64,000 nt of DNA. It comes from Petaurus breviceps papuanus (lineage: Eukaryota; Chordata; Mammalia; Diprotodontia; Petauridae). A program made the translations under genes and the position numbers. Shown one piece after another: positions 32,940 through 45,065 of the stretch (within the stretch, counting starts at the first letter, position 1; the number at the start of each line of letters is the position of its first letter). The stretch spans positions 5,476,366 through 5,540,365 of the forward strand of contig JAMXIF010001118.1 in assembly GCA_028583685.1 (NCBI GenBank), written 5' to 3'. The notes beneath the pieces are model-generated. The model was given only the letters and a program-made list of their open reading frames with translations. It was not told where the DNA came from and did no database searches.

Positions 32940-35500
32940 GAAAAGGCATCAACACCCAGTGACAAGATGACAAAGTGAAGAAGGAACCATCTCAAGGCCC
33001 CTCCTCAATTCTTCAAAAACTAGAAAACCTCTTCACAATTGATATAAGGGCATGAAAAGTCAGTCTCACTGGAGAGGGAGGGGAAATAGAGGAGTAAAAT
33101 CTAAGGGCATCAGCAGCAAGCCTCAAAACAGGGGGCCTGCTGCAAGTTTCCAATCCTGGGTCAATCCACCAGTGAGGCACAACCCTCATGGAATCAGCAG
33201 CATAGCAAGGCCCCACTTCAGGGACTCCACCCATAGCACAAGCCACTCCAAGCCTTGATCCCATTGTTGACCAGTACTGAAGCTTCACCTGGGGGCCTAC
33301 TAGCAAAGAAACCCTGTTTCCATAGCAACCTACCAGCAGGATCATGCCAAGGAAGCACAACAGCAGTTAAACCCCACACCTAGGGCTGCATCCCCCAATA
33401 CAAGCCAGAAGGGAAGCCTACTCTCCTGAGAAAGCAAGAAGTTTAGGCCTGAAGCCCAGTAAAAGCCAGCAGTAAGAGCCAGAGCCCCAGCACAAAAAAT
33501 TTGAGACAGTACAGGACTAGAGCCCAGCTTTCACATAAAAATACCAAGTCACAAAAAAAGCAGAAAAAATGAGCAAAAAAAAATTTAAAGCGCTCAATTA
33601 TAAGAAACTTACTATGTGACAGGTAGGATCAAGGCATAAATAGAAGAGGACAATAGTGTCAAAATGAAAGCATGTGAAGTCTCAAAGAAAAATGTAATTT
33701 GATCTCAAGCCCAAAAAGAATTCCTGGAAGAGCTTACAAAAGAGTTTAAAAAGCAAATTATAGAAATAGAAAAAAAGTTGGGAAAAGAAATTAGAGTAAC
33801 ACAAGAGAATCATTAAAAAAGTCAACAGCATAGGAAAAGATATACACAAATTTACCAAGGAAAATAACTTCTTAAAAAATTAGAATTGGCTAAATGGAAA
33901 AGGAAGTACAAAAGTTCGCTGAAGAAAATAATTCCTTAAAAATTAGAATTGAATGAATATAAACTAATGACTCTATGAGATTCCAAGAGAAGATAAAAGA
34001 AAATAAAATGTAAAAATATAGAAGAAATGTGATATTTCCTATTGGAAAAACAACTGACCTAGAAGAGGGGGAGGAGGAGGAAGAGGAGCCTGGACAAAAT
34101 CTTTCAAGGAAGTATCAAAAAAAAAAAAAGAAAAACTATTCTGATATATTAGAACCAGAGGCAAAATGGAAATGGAAAGAATCTACCAATCACTGCCTGA
34201 AAGAGATTCCAAAATGAAAACTCCTGAGAACATCATAGCCCAATTCCAGACCTCACAGATAAAGGAGAAAGTATTGAAAGCAGCCAAAAATAAAAATTCA
34301 AAAATTAAGCAGCTATAGTCAGGATTACACAGAATTTGCAGCATTGACATTAAAAAAATGGAGGCTTGGAATATGATATATGGGAAAACAAAGGAGTTAG
34401 ATGAATTCTACCAAACATTTAAACAATTAATTATGATACTATATAAACCATTTGGAAAAATGGGTGAAGAATCCTAACAAATTCCTTTTATGACACAAAT
34501 ATTTATGATACTGAAACTAGGCAGAACCATGACACAGAAAGAAAATTATAGACCAATTTCTCTAATGAATATCAATGCAAAAAAATTAAATAAAATGCTA
34601 ATGTAAAAGATATCTGTAATCATATGAAGAATTCTCTAAATCACTACTGATCAGAGAAAAGCAAATTATAAAAATTCTGAGGTACCAACTCACACCTATC
34701 AGATTGGCTAATATGACAAAAAAGGAAAATGCTGAATGTTCTAGGGGGTGTGGGAAAACTGATACCCTAATGCACTGTTGGTGGAGTTGTAAACTTATCC
34801 AACCTTTCTGGAGAGCAATTTGGAACTATGCCCAAAGAGCAATACAACTATACATACCCTTTTGTCCAGCAAGAACACTGCCAGGTTGTCCCAAAGACAT
34901 CCAAAAAAAAAAAAAAAAGTAAAATGACCTATTTATATAGAAATATTTAGAATAGCTCTTTTTGTGCTAGCCAAGAATTGGAAATCAAAGGGATGCCTAC
35001 CAACTGGGGAATGGCTAAACAAGCTGTGGTATATGATTGTAATGGAATATTATTGTGCTATAAGAAATGTCAAGCAGGATTATTTCAGAAAAACCTGGAA
35101 AGACTTACATAAATTGAAGCATGGTGAAGTGAACAAAAACCAGGAGAACATTGTACACAATAACATCAATATTGTTTGATGATGAATTGTGAATGATTTA
35201 GCTATTCTCCAGAATACAATGATCCAAGACAATCCTAAAGGACTAATGATGAAGCATAATATCTGCCTCCAAAAAAAAGAACTGATATTGATTGAATACA
35301 GACTGAAACATGCTAATTTTCACTTTTTTTTCTTTTATTTGTCTTCTTGTACAAAACAACTAGTACAGAAGTGTTTTAGACAATTGCACATTTATAACCT
35401 GTATCTGATTGCTTAGCATCTCAGGGAGGGGGGAAGGGAAAGAGATTTCCTCTTCCATTGAATTTATAACTCAACTTTAAATAAAACTTTTTAAAATTGG
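32940..35500 (+). mobile_element. L1 element with large internal deletions
   Basis: 5' untranslated sequence from about 32940 leads to ORF1 at ATG 33569 (coiled coil near 33720-33960, TTDLEE-type junction near 34050). At about 34400 the sequence jumps from the ORF1 C-terminus into ORF2 reverse-transcriptase sequence: EFYQTFKQLIMILYKPFGKM, then ENYRPISLMNINAKKLNKML (34540-34605). At about 34610 it jumps again to the ORF2 C-terminus (GTNSHLSDW, then the GVGKLIP and CTVGGVVNL region, 34690-34800), ending with a 3' untranslated region and AAATAAAACTTTTTAAAA near 35495. The endonuclease and most of the reverse transcriptase are missing. Confidence 0.8.
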
Positions 35501-36837
35501 AAAAAGGAATGAGAAAGCATCAGAAAATATATAGAACAGAGAAATATCATTTGGAGCATTAGAAAACAATTACATATTTCACGATCATCTCTAGTGTTGT
35601 ACTACATAATTCAGGACAGAATTACAAACGTGGAAGCTTCAGGTCTGGATGAGTAGGAGGTCACATTCTCTCTAGATGATATAATATTAAGATTCAATGA
35701 TCTTTGGTGTGGGAGGTCCATCTACCAAGGTGATAACACTGGTGAAACGTCAAAAGGCACAAAGAGTTTCAGTGACTTGTCTATAAGGAACCATACAGAA
35801 AGTGACAATGGGGACAAGTTAAGCCCAGGTCTTTCCGTTTCCAAATGTAAGTCACTGGCTGTTCTGCAACACTTCTGCACTATGAAATAATATGGGATAT
35901 GGGATATAAACATCAGGGAGGAATATCCCAAGTGCTGAGTGTCACAGTTAGGGCAGTAGCCACTAGGTGTGATGCAAGATCTTTTTCCACTATTATCAAA
36001 CAGAAATGAAATACCTTATAGCAGCTGTAAAAACAAAAGCAAAAACAAAGCCGCAAACTACTAGATGTGGAAACTGTGTTTGGGGGAAGAAATTGGAATT
36101 TACAAATGAAAAGGCACCCTGCTCTGCCTTAACCCAGGAGACCAATGTTCTCACACTGCCCCTGGCAACCTTGCAGGACAACCACAGCATAAAGATGATC
36201 TGTTCTGAAACAATGCCTCCAGTGTATTGGATACAAATACACTTTTCTTTAAGCTGAACCAAGTAGGTCTTCTTGGTCTGTTGCCTTTTTTTTCTCCTTG
36301 AACAAACATTATTTTTGCAACAAATGGATAGCTTGTTTCAACAGGAAATGGGATCATTACTTTGCCAGCTGACAGAAATGTCCAAGGGCAGCCTCTCCCT
36401 GGGTAATAGAAAGACAGCCCATGCAGAATTCTATTTATCTGCCTGCAGAAACAAGGAGGCAGGACATAAGCTGGGTAGGCTCTCATCTCTCATGGCACAG
36501 TCACAAACTTCAGGATATCTTCAATTATATCCCACTGGTTTTAGAATTTAATGGCATTTTGATGGCATTGTCTGCAATTTTTCCCCAAAATAAGGGTGGA
36601 AAATGAAGTAGACATTGAACTTTTTCAAATATTTATATATATTACACATGCAACCTGAATGTCATCTCAGTGTTTCATGGAGTCTTGTTTTATAAATCTT
36701 TACTGGATTGCATTACAAATTTAAAACTTTCAGACCACCCACACAAATCCCCAGGCATGTGGGTACAATACACTTTCCAGTTTTGTGCATTAATTAAATG
36801 TGGGACATGTTAAGTTATCCTAAAGATTCTTAGACAG
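35501..36837. other. Non-repetitive-looking sequence, no gene recognised
   Basis: 36040-36560 is less AT-rich than its surroundings and has overlapping open frames on both strands (36006-36257 plus, 36151-36486 minus, 36273-36551 plus). None has a recognisable domain or splice context, so I call no gene. Confidence 0.5.
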
Positions 36838-36958
36838 AGTGTGTTTGTTGTGTGTGTGTGTGTGTATGTTGTATGATGAAGAAGGAGGTATGCAATGGCA
36901 TGATAAAATACAGCTCTATCTCTCCCACTTTCTTCCATGCTCTTCCCCCTGTCTTTAG

Positions 36959-37013
<55 letters not shown>

Positions 37014-37020
37014 TAGATAA
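36838..37020. repeat. (GT)n and (GATA)n microsatellites
   Basis: GT run at 36848-36864 and a GATA run of about 12 units, then GACA units, at 36958-37018. Confidence 0.95.
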
Positions 37021-37370
37021 GGAATATATACATGGCTAAGGAAGGGATATATTTATTTTATTTGACATATATTGGTTAACAAGGGTTTTACTTTTCTTTT
37101 TACAATGGGAGAGAGGTGGAATGGAGAGAAAATAGATTTTTGTTCGTTGAAAAAATGAATGAAATTTTAGAAAAGAAAATTATAAAGCCTGAATAAAACC
37201 TTTAAAATATGTTTGAGTTCAAAATCCTTTTTTAAGTTTATAACTGGATATTATTATATTTAAAATGCATATTTCCTTATAACTAAAGTTTTATTTCTTT
37301 GAATTACCTTAGGCTACTTTTTATACTTGTTGAAAATTATTCACATTCTATCAATCAACATATCTATATA

Positions 37371-37530
37371 CCTATCCCATAACCATTTATTGAGGACCTA
37401 CTATGTCCAAAACGTTGTGTAATCTAGTATAGATTATAAACATGGATCATAGGATACAAGCTCTATCTCCAAGTTTACAACACAAATGGGAAAATAAACA
37501 TAAACATCAAACAGCTGAGTATGTTATATA
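37371..37530 (+). repeat. Ancient mammalian interspersed repeat (unnamed), 5' part
   Basis: CATTTATTGAGGACCTACTATG, then AAGCTCTATCTCCAAGTTTAC and ACACAAATGGGAAAATAAAC follow the same order as 3549-3722. Confidence 0.6.
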
Positions 37531-37714
37531 CTATAAGGACTCATCCTCCAACCAAAATATGGGGAAATGTTAAAAATATCTTAAAAGCCAAATGATACGA
37601 ATAATTTTACCAAGCAAACTCCTTTTTTCCACAAGCAATGGTCAATTCACCCATATTCCTTGCTCACAAAAGGAAGAACCTGATGGAATTTAGAGTTGAC
37701 AAATGGCAAATTTC

Positions 37715-37890
37715 AGAGGCAATATGGTATCATGGATAGACAGGTGACCTTTGAGTCAGAAAGACCTGGTTTCAAATTCTGCCTCTGAGTGCTACTTCTG
37801 TGACCATTTCTGGGAGCCTAAATTTCCTAAATCAGTCTACACCAGCAGTTTGATAGCAACTTCTGCTTTATAGAGTTTATATGAGAGTTA
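37715..37890 (+). mobile_element. MIR-like SINE remnant
   Basis: GCAATATGGTATCATGGATAG, GAGTCAGAAAGACCTGGTTTC, AAATTCTGCCTCTGAGTGC and CTTTATAGAGTTTATATGAG match MIR order. Confidence 0.7.
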
Positions 37891-38380
37891 GGAATGCAAT
37901 CACAATTGCTCAAAGCTCCCAGTCAAAAAAAGTTCTAGCATTTAGGCATATGCCTGGCTCTTTGTCTTAATGCAAATTTATGTTTGTCTCTAACTAATCC
38001 CTAACCTCCTAACATTATGGCAAAACTTTAGTGTACCAGAAGTGCTGTGTAAAATAAAACCTTGTCACTTAATAGACTGATAAAAAAAGTGAGAGTTGGG
38101 GGAAAGAACAGACCTTTCCTTGGAACTTGTTTTTAGTCTTTGAATAGGTGGGTACAACCAGTGTGTCAAGCCCAGTCGTCTGCTTCAAAAAGTAAATAGG
38201 GATAAATGACCCTCTTCTATCTTCTCGCTCCCTTTTCTACCACAATTAAGTCCTCTTTTTGTTTTATTTCCTGACACCTGTTGATTATTGGGTCAATTAT
38301 TTCAGTTCTTCCTGGCTCAGTAATATCTTGGGTGGGGCGGGGGAGGCTGACCAGTCACTGTTATATAGTTCCTGAGGTTT

Positions 38381-38381
<1 letters not shown>
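37891..38381. other. No recognisable feature
   Basis: Unassigned sequence ahead of an AC microsatellite. Confidence 0.5.
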
Positions 38382-38431
<50 letters not shown>

Positions 38432-38442
38432 ACACACACACT
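38382..38442. repeat. (AC)n microsatellite
   Basis: About 30 AC units with one interrupting extra C near 38431. Likely polymorphic. Confidence 0.97.
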
Positions 38443-38725
38443 TCTTCTAAGTCTGTCTCATTCTTCAACTCTCTTTCTTCAATTTTCTTTTCCAAATCCT
38501 TCTCCATAGATATTTCAAGCTCTGTTTTTATTAGAAAAACTCCAACCTCCAATTCTAATTCCACAATAATGAATGTCCTTTCTTCTTGAATTGGGAAAAA
38601 GACAACTACCAGGGCTTTTAGCAAAACAGCACCCTACCCTCACTTCTGTCTTCTACCAAGGGATTTGAGACAATCTATTCCAGAATGACTATAACATTTA
38701 TATCAGTCTTAAAATGAACATGAAT

Positions 38726-38895
38726 GGGGCGGCTAGGTGACACAGTGAATAGAGCACGAGCCCTGAAGTCAGGAGGACCTGAGTTCAAACCTGGTCCCAG
38801 ACATTTAACACTTACTAGCCTTGTGACCTTGGACAAGTCACTTAAGCCCATTTGCTCTGCCTTACCCCCTCCAAAAAGCAAAATAAAATAAAATA
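38726..38895 (+). mobile_element. Marsupial tRNA-derived SINE
   Basis: GGGGCGGCTAGGTGACACAG ... TGACCTTGGACAAGTCACTTAA and an AAAAT-repeat tail. Flanks AACATGAAT (38717-38725) and AACAGGAAT (38896-38904) may be a short TSD with one difference. Confidence 0.9.
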
Positions 38896-38904
38896 AACAG
38901 GAAT

Positions 38905-40261
38905 AAGAAGAAGAGAGGAACAAGAGGAAGATGAAGAGGAGAAAAAGAAAAAAAAAAGTCACATTTGCTATCTCAGTAAATATCTTCAAAATCCACAAGA
39001 TTGAAAATAGGGACCATGAAAGATCTAAGACTACTCACCAAGTCTATAAATATATGATACAAAATTAGATATGTATAAATTTTTGTAGAGTAGATACTGG
39101 TTTTTGTCTTAAATCTTCCTTTGAATATGTGACACAGTATCTTTTATATTACGCATTCTGTCTTGCCTTATAAAGCATAGATGCTCTTTATACATTTGTT
39201 AAATTTAATTTAGCCTGGTCCTATCTTACAGATAAAATTTCTTCTGGAAAGAAATCTAATTATAATAGCAGAGCAGCAATATCAGAACGTGGCCACTAAT
39301 TTTTAAGAGAATTTCTATGACAGAGGTAGGAGATCTAAGTCTCAAAATATCTGGTTTAAAAACAAAACAAAAACCACATTATTTAAAATGTTGATTTAAA
39401 TAATTGCAATTTGTGGATGAATTTCAATCCCCCTTTAAAAATAAAACTCATATATGCAATACAATGTTCCATGTACATTCTCTGGATATGATAAACCAAA
39501 TGGTCTTGCTTGGCCTTGGAAAAAGATTTGGACTATTTTTTCTATCCATGGAATATGGGCATGGCAGGAAAAATTAAGGAGTTGGAATCTGAGCATAGGG
39601 AATCAGAACTGAATGCTCCAAAGTAAAAACTTATCCCGTTGTGACCTTATTTCATTAAAGTAGAGAATGGCTGAGCACCGAGACATGGAAGGATGTTTTT
39701 CATGTCCCTTAGTTTGAGCAATTGTTCCATTACAAAATCTTTGATCATTCCTATAATGCCTACTTTCCCTCTCCTAGAGGCAGGATGGGAATAGAATAGA
39801 ACTAGAAGTGCTAGAGAGTATCAGATAAGCTAGTGGAGAACAGAAAACCTAAGAGTGTTTTCATCTTCAGGTAAATCTGGATAGTACAGTTGGCTACAGA
39901 GTTCATAAAATACTATATCTTCTATGTAAAAATGTCAAAGTGAAACTGAAACATGCAATATTTTGAGGTGTTTAATACAGCATTATCTATATCTACCCCC
40001 ACATATCTGTCTATGCCTCTCCATATACTTACATCCCTCAATCTACTCTCTCTAAAGTATATGACATTGATTCTCACAGCGCTCTATCCTTGAAAATTTA
40101 AAAAGTGTAGAATTAGTATTGCTGCATTTTCAGGGTGAGACCTAGCAATAAACTGGAAATTGGGGGATTAAAGAATGACAATCATTTCAGAAGCCAATCT
40201 GAAATAAGACAAATTGACATACTGAAACACAGAACTTAAAGCAATATGAAGGATCTAAGTC
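38905..40261. other. No recognisable feature
   Basis: A 1.3-kb stretch with no named repeat and no convincing reading frame. It may be unique sequence. Confidence 0.5.
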
Positions 40262-40400
40262 CCTCAATAAATATTAAGCAACTACTATGTGCCATATACT
40301 GATATAAGTGTTCAAGATAAAAAGAAATATAAAACAGTCTCCATTCCTAAGGAACCCACAGTCAAATGAGAACCAGTGGTCCATATGCCAGGAGACATCT
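40262..40400 (+). repeat. Ancient mammalian interspersed repeat (unnamed), 5' part
   Basis: CAATAAATATTAAGCAACTAC, TGTGCCATATACTGATATAAG and CCATTCCTAAGGAACCCACAG. Confidence 0.65.
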
Positions 40401-41160
40401 GTGAAAGTAGAAAACAGGCTGTGAGGAATAGAATAGAATGTCACATGAGGATCAATGTCTCTCATTAACTTCTTTTTGATACAGAATTGGGTACTGCTGG
40501 CTAAGGTTCCTTCTATATTCTAATAGATTAGAGTCTATTGGAATTTAGGGGATTGAACAATAGTCAATAACTTTGAACAATGTTAAATTACTTTGCATTT
40601 CACAAGACAAGAACATTCCTCTTATGTTTCATAATTAATTAGATACTCAGTAACTATTATTATGCAGAAAAAAGCAGAGATAGCATGAAAATTCAGCTTA
40701 CAGAGAAGGCAGTCTTAAAAAATGTGGGACTAGATTTGGTGTCAAATTTTGGTAAATAATTTCAAGTTCCAACTTCCTTTTGACAAAAATAATTGCTTAA
40801 GTCCTCCTCTGTATTATGGGTCAGTCAAAAACCAAAAAATGTATTTAGTTCCAGGAACTTTCACTCTTCTTTGCTGAGAATACAAAGACAATCATGAAAT
40901 CATCTCCAACACATACATATGAACATATATACACATACATGCATGCACAAATATATACATGTATGTATTGTGTATATGTGTAAAATAAACTAAGAGGCAT
41001 AACAAAAATGCTTTCACGTCTGAATGGTCAGACATTATAACCTTTAATGGAATAAAGTCATACCAGGATAAGTTCTGACCTCCTAGGTCTCAGAATGATT
41101 TCCTACTCTCAGATTCCAAATCCTTCCTCATTGTTTCAGTCATTCCCATTCTACAAGCAA
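40401..41160. other. Mostly unassigned; small TACA/TATG microsatellite at 40905-40985
   Basis: Apart from the microsatellite I see no named repeat or gene. Confidence 0.5.
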
Positions 41161-41164
41161 ATGT

Positions 41165-41350
41165 GAGTATGCATGCATGCATGTAAATATACACACATAC
41201 ATATACATATTTATATGTATATATGCATATGTCTATATATGTCTGAATGTATGTATATATGTGTATCTATACTACATGTATATCTATGTATATGCATATA
41301 TTGATATGTGTGTATTTGTGCATGTATGTACATGTAAATATATACATGAA
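41165..41350. repeat. TATG/TACA microsatellite
   Basis: Imperfect TATG, TACA and CATG tetranucleotides over about 185 bases. The Tyr/Ile-rich frame across it is an artefact. Confidence 0.9.
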
Positions 41351-42164
41351 TGCACAATAAATTACACAAAAGTTACCAGGGAATTTGGGCTGTGTAATAG
41401 TAAGCATGTTTGAAGATCTTCCCTGCTTCTTAATGGGCCTCACTTGGAGCCCAACAAGAGAAGCTTACTTAGGGGAGGCTTGTTTTTCAGGAAGACCTAC
41501 ACCTTTTGTTACTCTGTAATTAGGCAATGGGTTCATGCAGGTTATGATGTCCTCTGACCCTGGAGAAGGCTATAAATATATATGAGATGAGGTTTTGCTT
41601 TGGGGCTCACTTAAGGGAAGAGTTGTTTGATTTGGCCAGATGAGACTCTAGGAGGCCATTGAGACCCCCGGCTTTGAAAACCCAGATGTTGGTGTTTCTC
41701 TCTCTGGTAACTAATTATGTATGTATGACCATTGTAAGACAGTTAGAAGCCCTGTCTGTGGGCCTGTTGAATTGTGTTATTTTCTCTGTCTGTATTTTTT
41801 GCATTCTGGTGATTTCTGTTTGTATTTTCTGAAGTTCAGGGTGCTGACTTTTTCCCCTAAGTGAATGCTATATATGTTTGATTAAAGTAAGATTATTAAC
41901 CCCTTTTGAGTTGCTTTCCTATAGAAAAGCAGATCAAAGAACATGTGCTAGCAGCCATCCTGGGTATCAAATGATGTAGGTATCAGGACCTGCAAACTAA
42001 AAGCAGAGTATGGGGACTAGAATAATTGTTTGTTTTCCACTCGCAGTAGCTGTGGTTCTATAGAGCCATGGAGAAGGAGCAGAGAAGTGCTTTCTTACCA
42101 ACTTTGGTGAGATGAGAGTAGGAACAGAGAGCTGCCTGCAAGAGACTCAGGCAGAAGACAGGAA

Positions 42165-42196
42165 CAAAGGCCTCCTGCAGTAGGAGGATGAACCCA
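42165..42196. repeat. Arm 1 of a perfect 32-bp inverted repeat
   Basis: The 32 bases here are the exact reverse complement of 42891-42922, which lies inside the right LTR. Key core: CCTCCTGCAGTAGGAGGATG. Confidence 0.95.
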
Positions 42197-42890
42197 GGAG
42201 CTCAGAATCCAGCCCCAGGGCAAGATAAGGACTATGCAGCAAGGCAGGAGTGCTGAATGTGTTTTCTTTCTGCTTCCCACAAGGTTTGGGACTGAGGGGT
42301 AAGGTGGAGATGTCTATGGTGGGTGGGAAGAAGTGCTATAGACCCCCAAGGACCACACCATGTTGGCTTTGTTGCCCAGCCACCCCTCAGGACTTGGAAG
42401 CAAGAGCTGGAGCATTGTCAGGAGGAGGACACACACCCCAAGATAACTTTATTTGGATATTTTTGTTTTGGATTGAGAGGATTATGTACTTTGTGTTTGT
42501 TTAAGGCCCTATGACCACTCTGATAATGATTTTTATGTTATGTATCTTGCAAATGTGATGTGCTTATTATGTAGGGATTGTGTTGTACTTAAGAGATGTT
42601 AATGCCAATTCAGATATAAATTGCCCAAGAAAGATCTTAGGACAGAAAGAATGTAATGGTGAGGGAAATTGAAGATCTTCCCTGCCCCTTAATGGGCCTC
42701 ACTTGAAGCCCAACAAGGTAAGTTTGCTTAGGGGAGGCTTGTTTTTCAGGAAGGCCCACACCTTTTGTTGCAAAGTTTGTGCTGACCCTGGAGAAAGTTA
42801 CCTCTGAGGTGAGGTGTTGCTTTGGGGCTCACTTGGGGAAGAGTTGTGTGATTTGGCCAGAAGAGACTCTAGGATGCCATTGAGTACCAT

Positions 42891-42922
42891 TGGGTTCATC
42901 CTCCTACTGCAGGAGGCCTTTG
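42891..42922. repeat. Arm 2 of the 32-bp inverted repeat, inside the right LTR
   Basis: Core CATCCTCCTACTGCAGGAGG. The left LTR has no equivalent segment at the homologous place (near 41665-41675), so it was gained by the right LTR. Confidence 0.95.
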
Positions 42923-43141
42923 AAAACCCACATGTAGGTACTTCTCTCTCTGGTAATACTATGTATGTATGAATGTAATGATAAGACAGCTAGAAGCCCT
43001 GTAGGTTGGTCTGTTGAATTGTGTTATTTTCTCTGTCTCTATTTTTTATCTGCTTATAATTTCTGTTTGTATTTTCTCTGAAGTTCAAGGTGCTGACTTT
43101 TTTCCCTGAACTAAGTGAATGATATATATGTTTGATTAAAG

Positions 43142-43303
43142 ATTGTTGGGGTGGCTAAGTGGTGCAGAGCACTGGCCCTGGAGTCAAGAGGACCTGAGTT
43201 CAAATTTGATCTCAGACACTTAACACAAAAAACTAGCCATGTGACCTTGGGCAAGTCACTTAACCCCAATTCCCCTACCTTCTCCCCCTTCAAAAAGCAA
43301 AAA
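43142..43303 (+). mobile_element. Marsupial tRNA-derived SINE
   Basis: GGGGTGGCTAAGTGGTGCAG ... TGACCTTGGGCAAGTCACTTAA and a short A-rich tail. GATTAAAG on both sides (43134-43141 and 43304-43311) may be the TSD, but the LTR does not resume beyond it. Confidence 0.88.
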
Positions 43304-43317
43304 GATTAAAGAAAATC

Positions 43318-43665
43318 AGTGGAGAAGGTGATTCTTGAACTGAGTCTTCAGAGACCCCAGAGATTCTAGTAATTGGGGATCAAGAGACAGTACATTACAA
43401 GGCATAGGGGAATGGCACTTACAAAGCCATAGAGATAGAAAAGGTAATATTTGTGGGAGGAAGAGCAAGAAGGCTTATTTGATTTGACTATAGAGTACAG
43501 GAAGGGGAGTAACATATAATTAGACTAGAAAAGTTGGTTGGGGCCAAATTATGAAGAACTTTAAATGTCAAAGTAGCTTATATTTTACATTAGAGGTAAT
43601 AGGAAGCCACTGTATTTTACTGAGAGTCTATATAGTCAGATCACTACCAAAGGGGGAAAAACTAT
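43318..43665 (+). repeat. Ancient mammalian interspersed repeat (unnamed), middle part
   Basis: GTGATTCTTGAACTGAGTCTTC, TACAAGGCATAGGGGAATGG, GGCCAAATTATGAAGAACTTT and AGGTAATAGGAAGCCACTGT are the middle of the family whose 5' part is at 11036 and 3' part at 6195-6960. Confidence 0.65.
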
Positions 43666-44939
43666 TAAAGTTATCTGTGTTGGCTGCTGCTGTGGTTCCC
43701 ATCTTGAAATCAATGCCTTTCATATTTTTTTTCTTTATTCAACATAGAAAAATGATGACTCATACGTGGCATTTTTTACAAAACTAATTAGACAGAAGTT
43801 ACATTGTAAAAGTTCTCTCCTGTGAACAGGAGAGAAATGCTAATGATAATCTATGTTGATATAAGAACTGTTAACAAAAGCTAAAGGGGCAGAGTTTCAT
43901 AACTCATGGGCTATGAGGAATGCTCACTAGAGTTTCTACCAAACTTGAGTTGGGGAAGAAATAATATTTAAGCAAAGTACTAGATTAAATCATTATGGCT
44001 CTGTATATGATTGTCAATTCAACTTTTTTTTTTTTTAAGGTTCCCAATGCAGTATATAGAAGCAAGTACAGTCCCTGTTGAACATGAGGATTCTTGGGAC
44101 TAATTCGGGACTAACATAGGCCTACTCTGGTGAAGAAATGTGTCTGAAAGTGGGGTTGGGGGTAAGGTAAGGACCAATATCTGACAAAAACAAATGTAAG
44201 GACGTGAATTAATGGAATATGACTGAAGGATACTAGACTCCATGAGCTGACTTTCGAGGAAGAAAGTTAGAAGTTTCTGCACACAGAGGAGAAAATGAAG
44301 GACAGCTTTAGCTTTTGGGAGGTGCCCCTAAAGAAAACAGGAACTCACATCTAGAACACATCTATCCTTATGCACATTTCCCTTCCTGGAAAGAGCCTGT
44401 CCTAAGATTAGAGTAAATATTGAAGACAGTATGTCACCAACATACCCTCCCTACCACTCTTCCAAGAGGGCTAACTAAAAGACCTTCAGACTTTAGACTA
44501 GAGAAGAGAACACATAAGATGGGGGGGGCAGAGAAAGAGAAAATAATTATTTTTAAGCATTTTAAGGGTTACCAAATAATTCAAGCTTCCTTTTGCCATA
44601 AGACTCTACCCTAAACTAACTTTGTTCTTCTTGATCCCTGAAGGTAAAACTAAAGCAATGTGTGGATTATAGAGAAGCAAGTTGTAGCTGGCAGAATTAC
44701 AAAATTCATAAACAACCTCAAAGCTTCTCTACGTAAGCGAACGCTGATTTAAGTGGGAATTTTTTTCTCCAACAACGCTGAAAATATTTACTCTCAGTAA
44801 GTGGGAAGCCACCATCTCCCAAAGCAGCCCATTCTGGATTTGGAAAATTCTAATTGTTCAGAATCTTTTCTTTCTCTCATTTGGATGGAATGAGTAGCCT
44901 CTTCCTCAGGAAGAATTCATTTACTCCCCACTAGAGATA
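43666..44939. other. No recognisable feature
   Basis: Unassigned sequence with a T-run at 44026-44037. No repeat family recognised. Confidence 0.5.
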
Positions 44940-45065
44940 TCTCACAAAAGGCTGGATAACCATTTGTCAGGAACAGTGTAGAGAAGATTCTTGCATCTGA
45001 ACTAGATAGTCATCTTGTGATTCTGAAGGGCCAGATAAAACTCCAAGAAGTCTGCGTTAACTTGG
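44940..45065 (+). repeat. Ancient MIR/L3-type repeat fragment
   Basis: GCTGGATAACCATTTGTCAGG, GTGTAGAGAAGATTCTTGCATC and GAACTAGATAGTCATCTTGTG match a known amniote repeat 3' region. Confidence 0.6.

Larger units (their letters stand above)
41393..43141 (+). mobile_element. Compact LTR-internal-LTR element related to LTR family A
   Basis: The left LTR (41393 to about 41981) and right LTR (42652-43141) both begin TGTAAT and run through matching blocks: GAAGATCTTCCCTGC, GGGGCTCACTT, GATTTGGCCAGA, CTGACTTTTT and ATATATGTTTGATTAAAG. The right LTR ends early, where a SINE sits. About 670 bases lie between, with no recognisable gag, pol or env; the tract AGGACAGAAAGAA just before the right LTR could be the plus-strand primer site. 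The element looks non-autonomous or stripped of its coding region. It is a fossil; I do not attempt an age beyond noting clear divergence between the two LTRs. Confidence 0.7.

Noticed and set aside
36006-36551. Overlapping frames on both strands in a less AT-rich patch, considered as a possible exon
   Set aside because: No recognisable domain, no consistent splice-site pair, and frames on both strands are equally open.
41177-41413. Tyr/Ile-rich 78-residue frame
   Set aside because: Translation of a TATG/TACA microsatellite.
41982-42651. Interior of the compact LTR element, considered as a retroviral gene remnant
   Set aside because: No protease, reverse transcriptase, integrase, nucleocapsid or envelope motif is visible in any frame.
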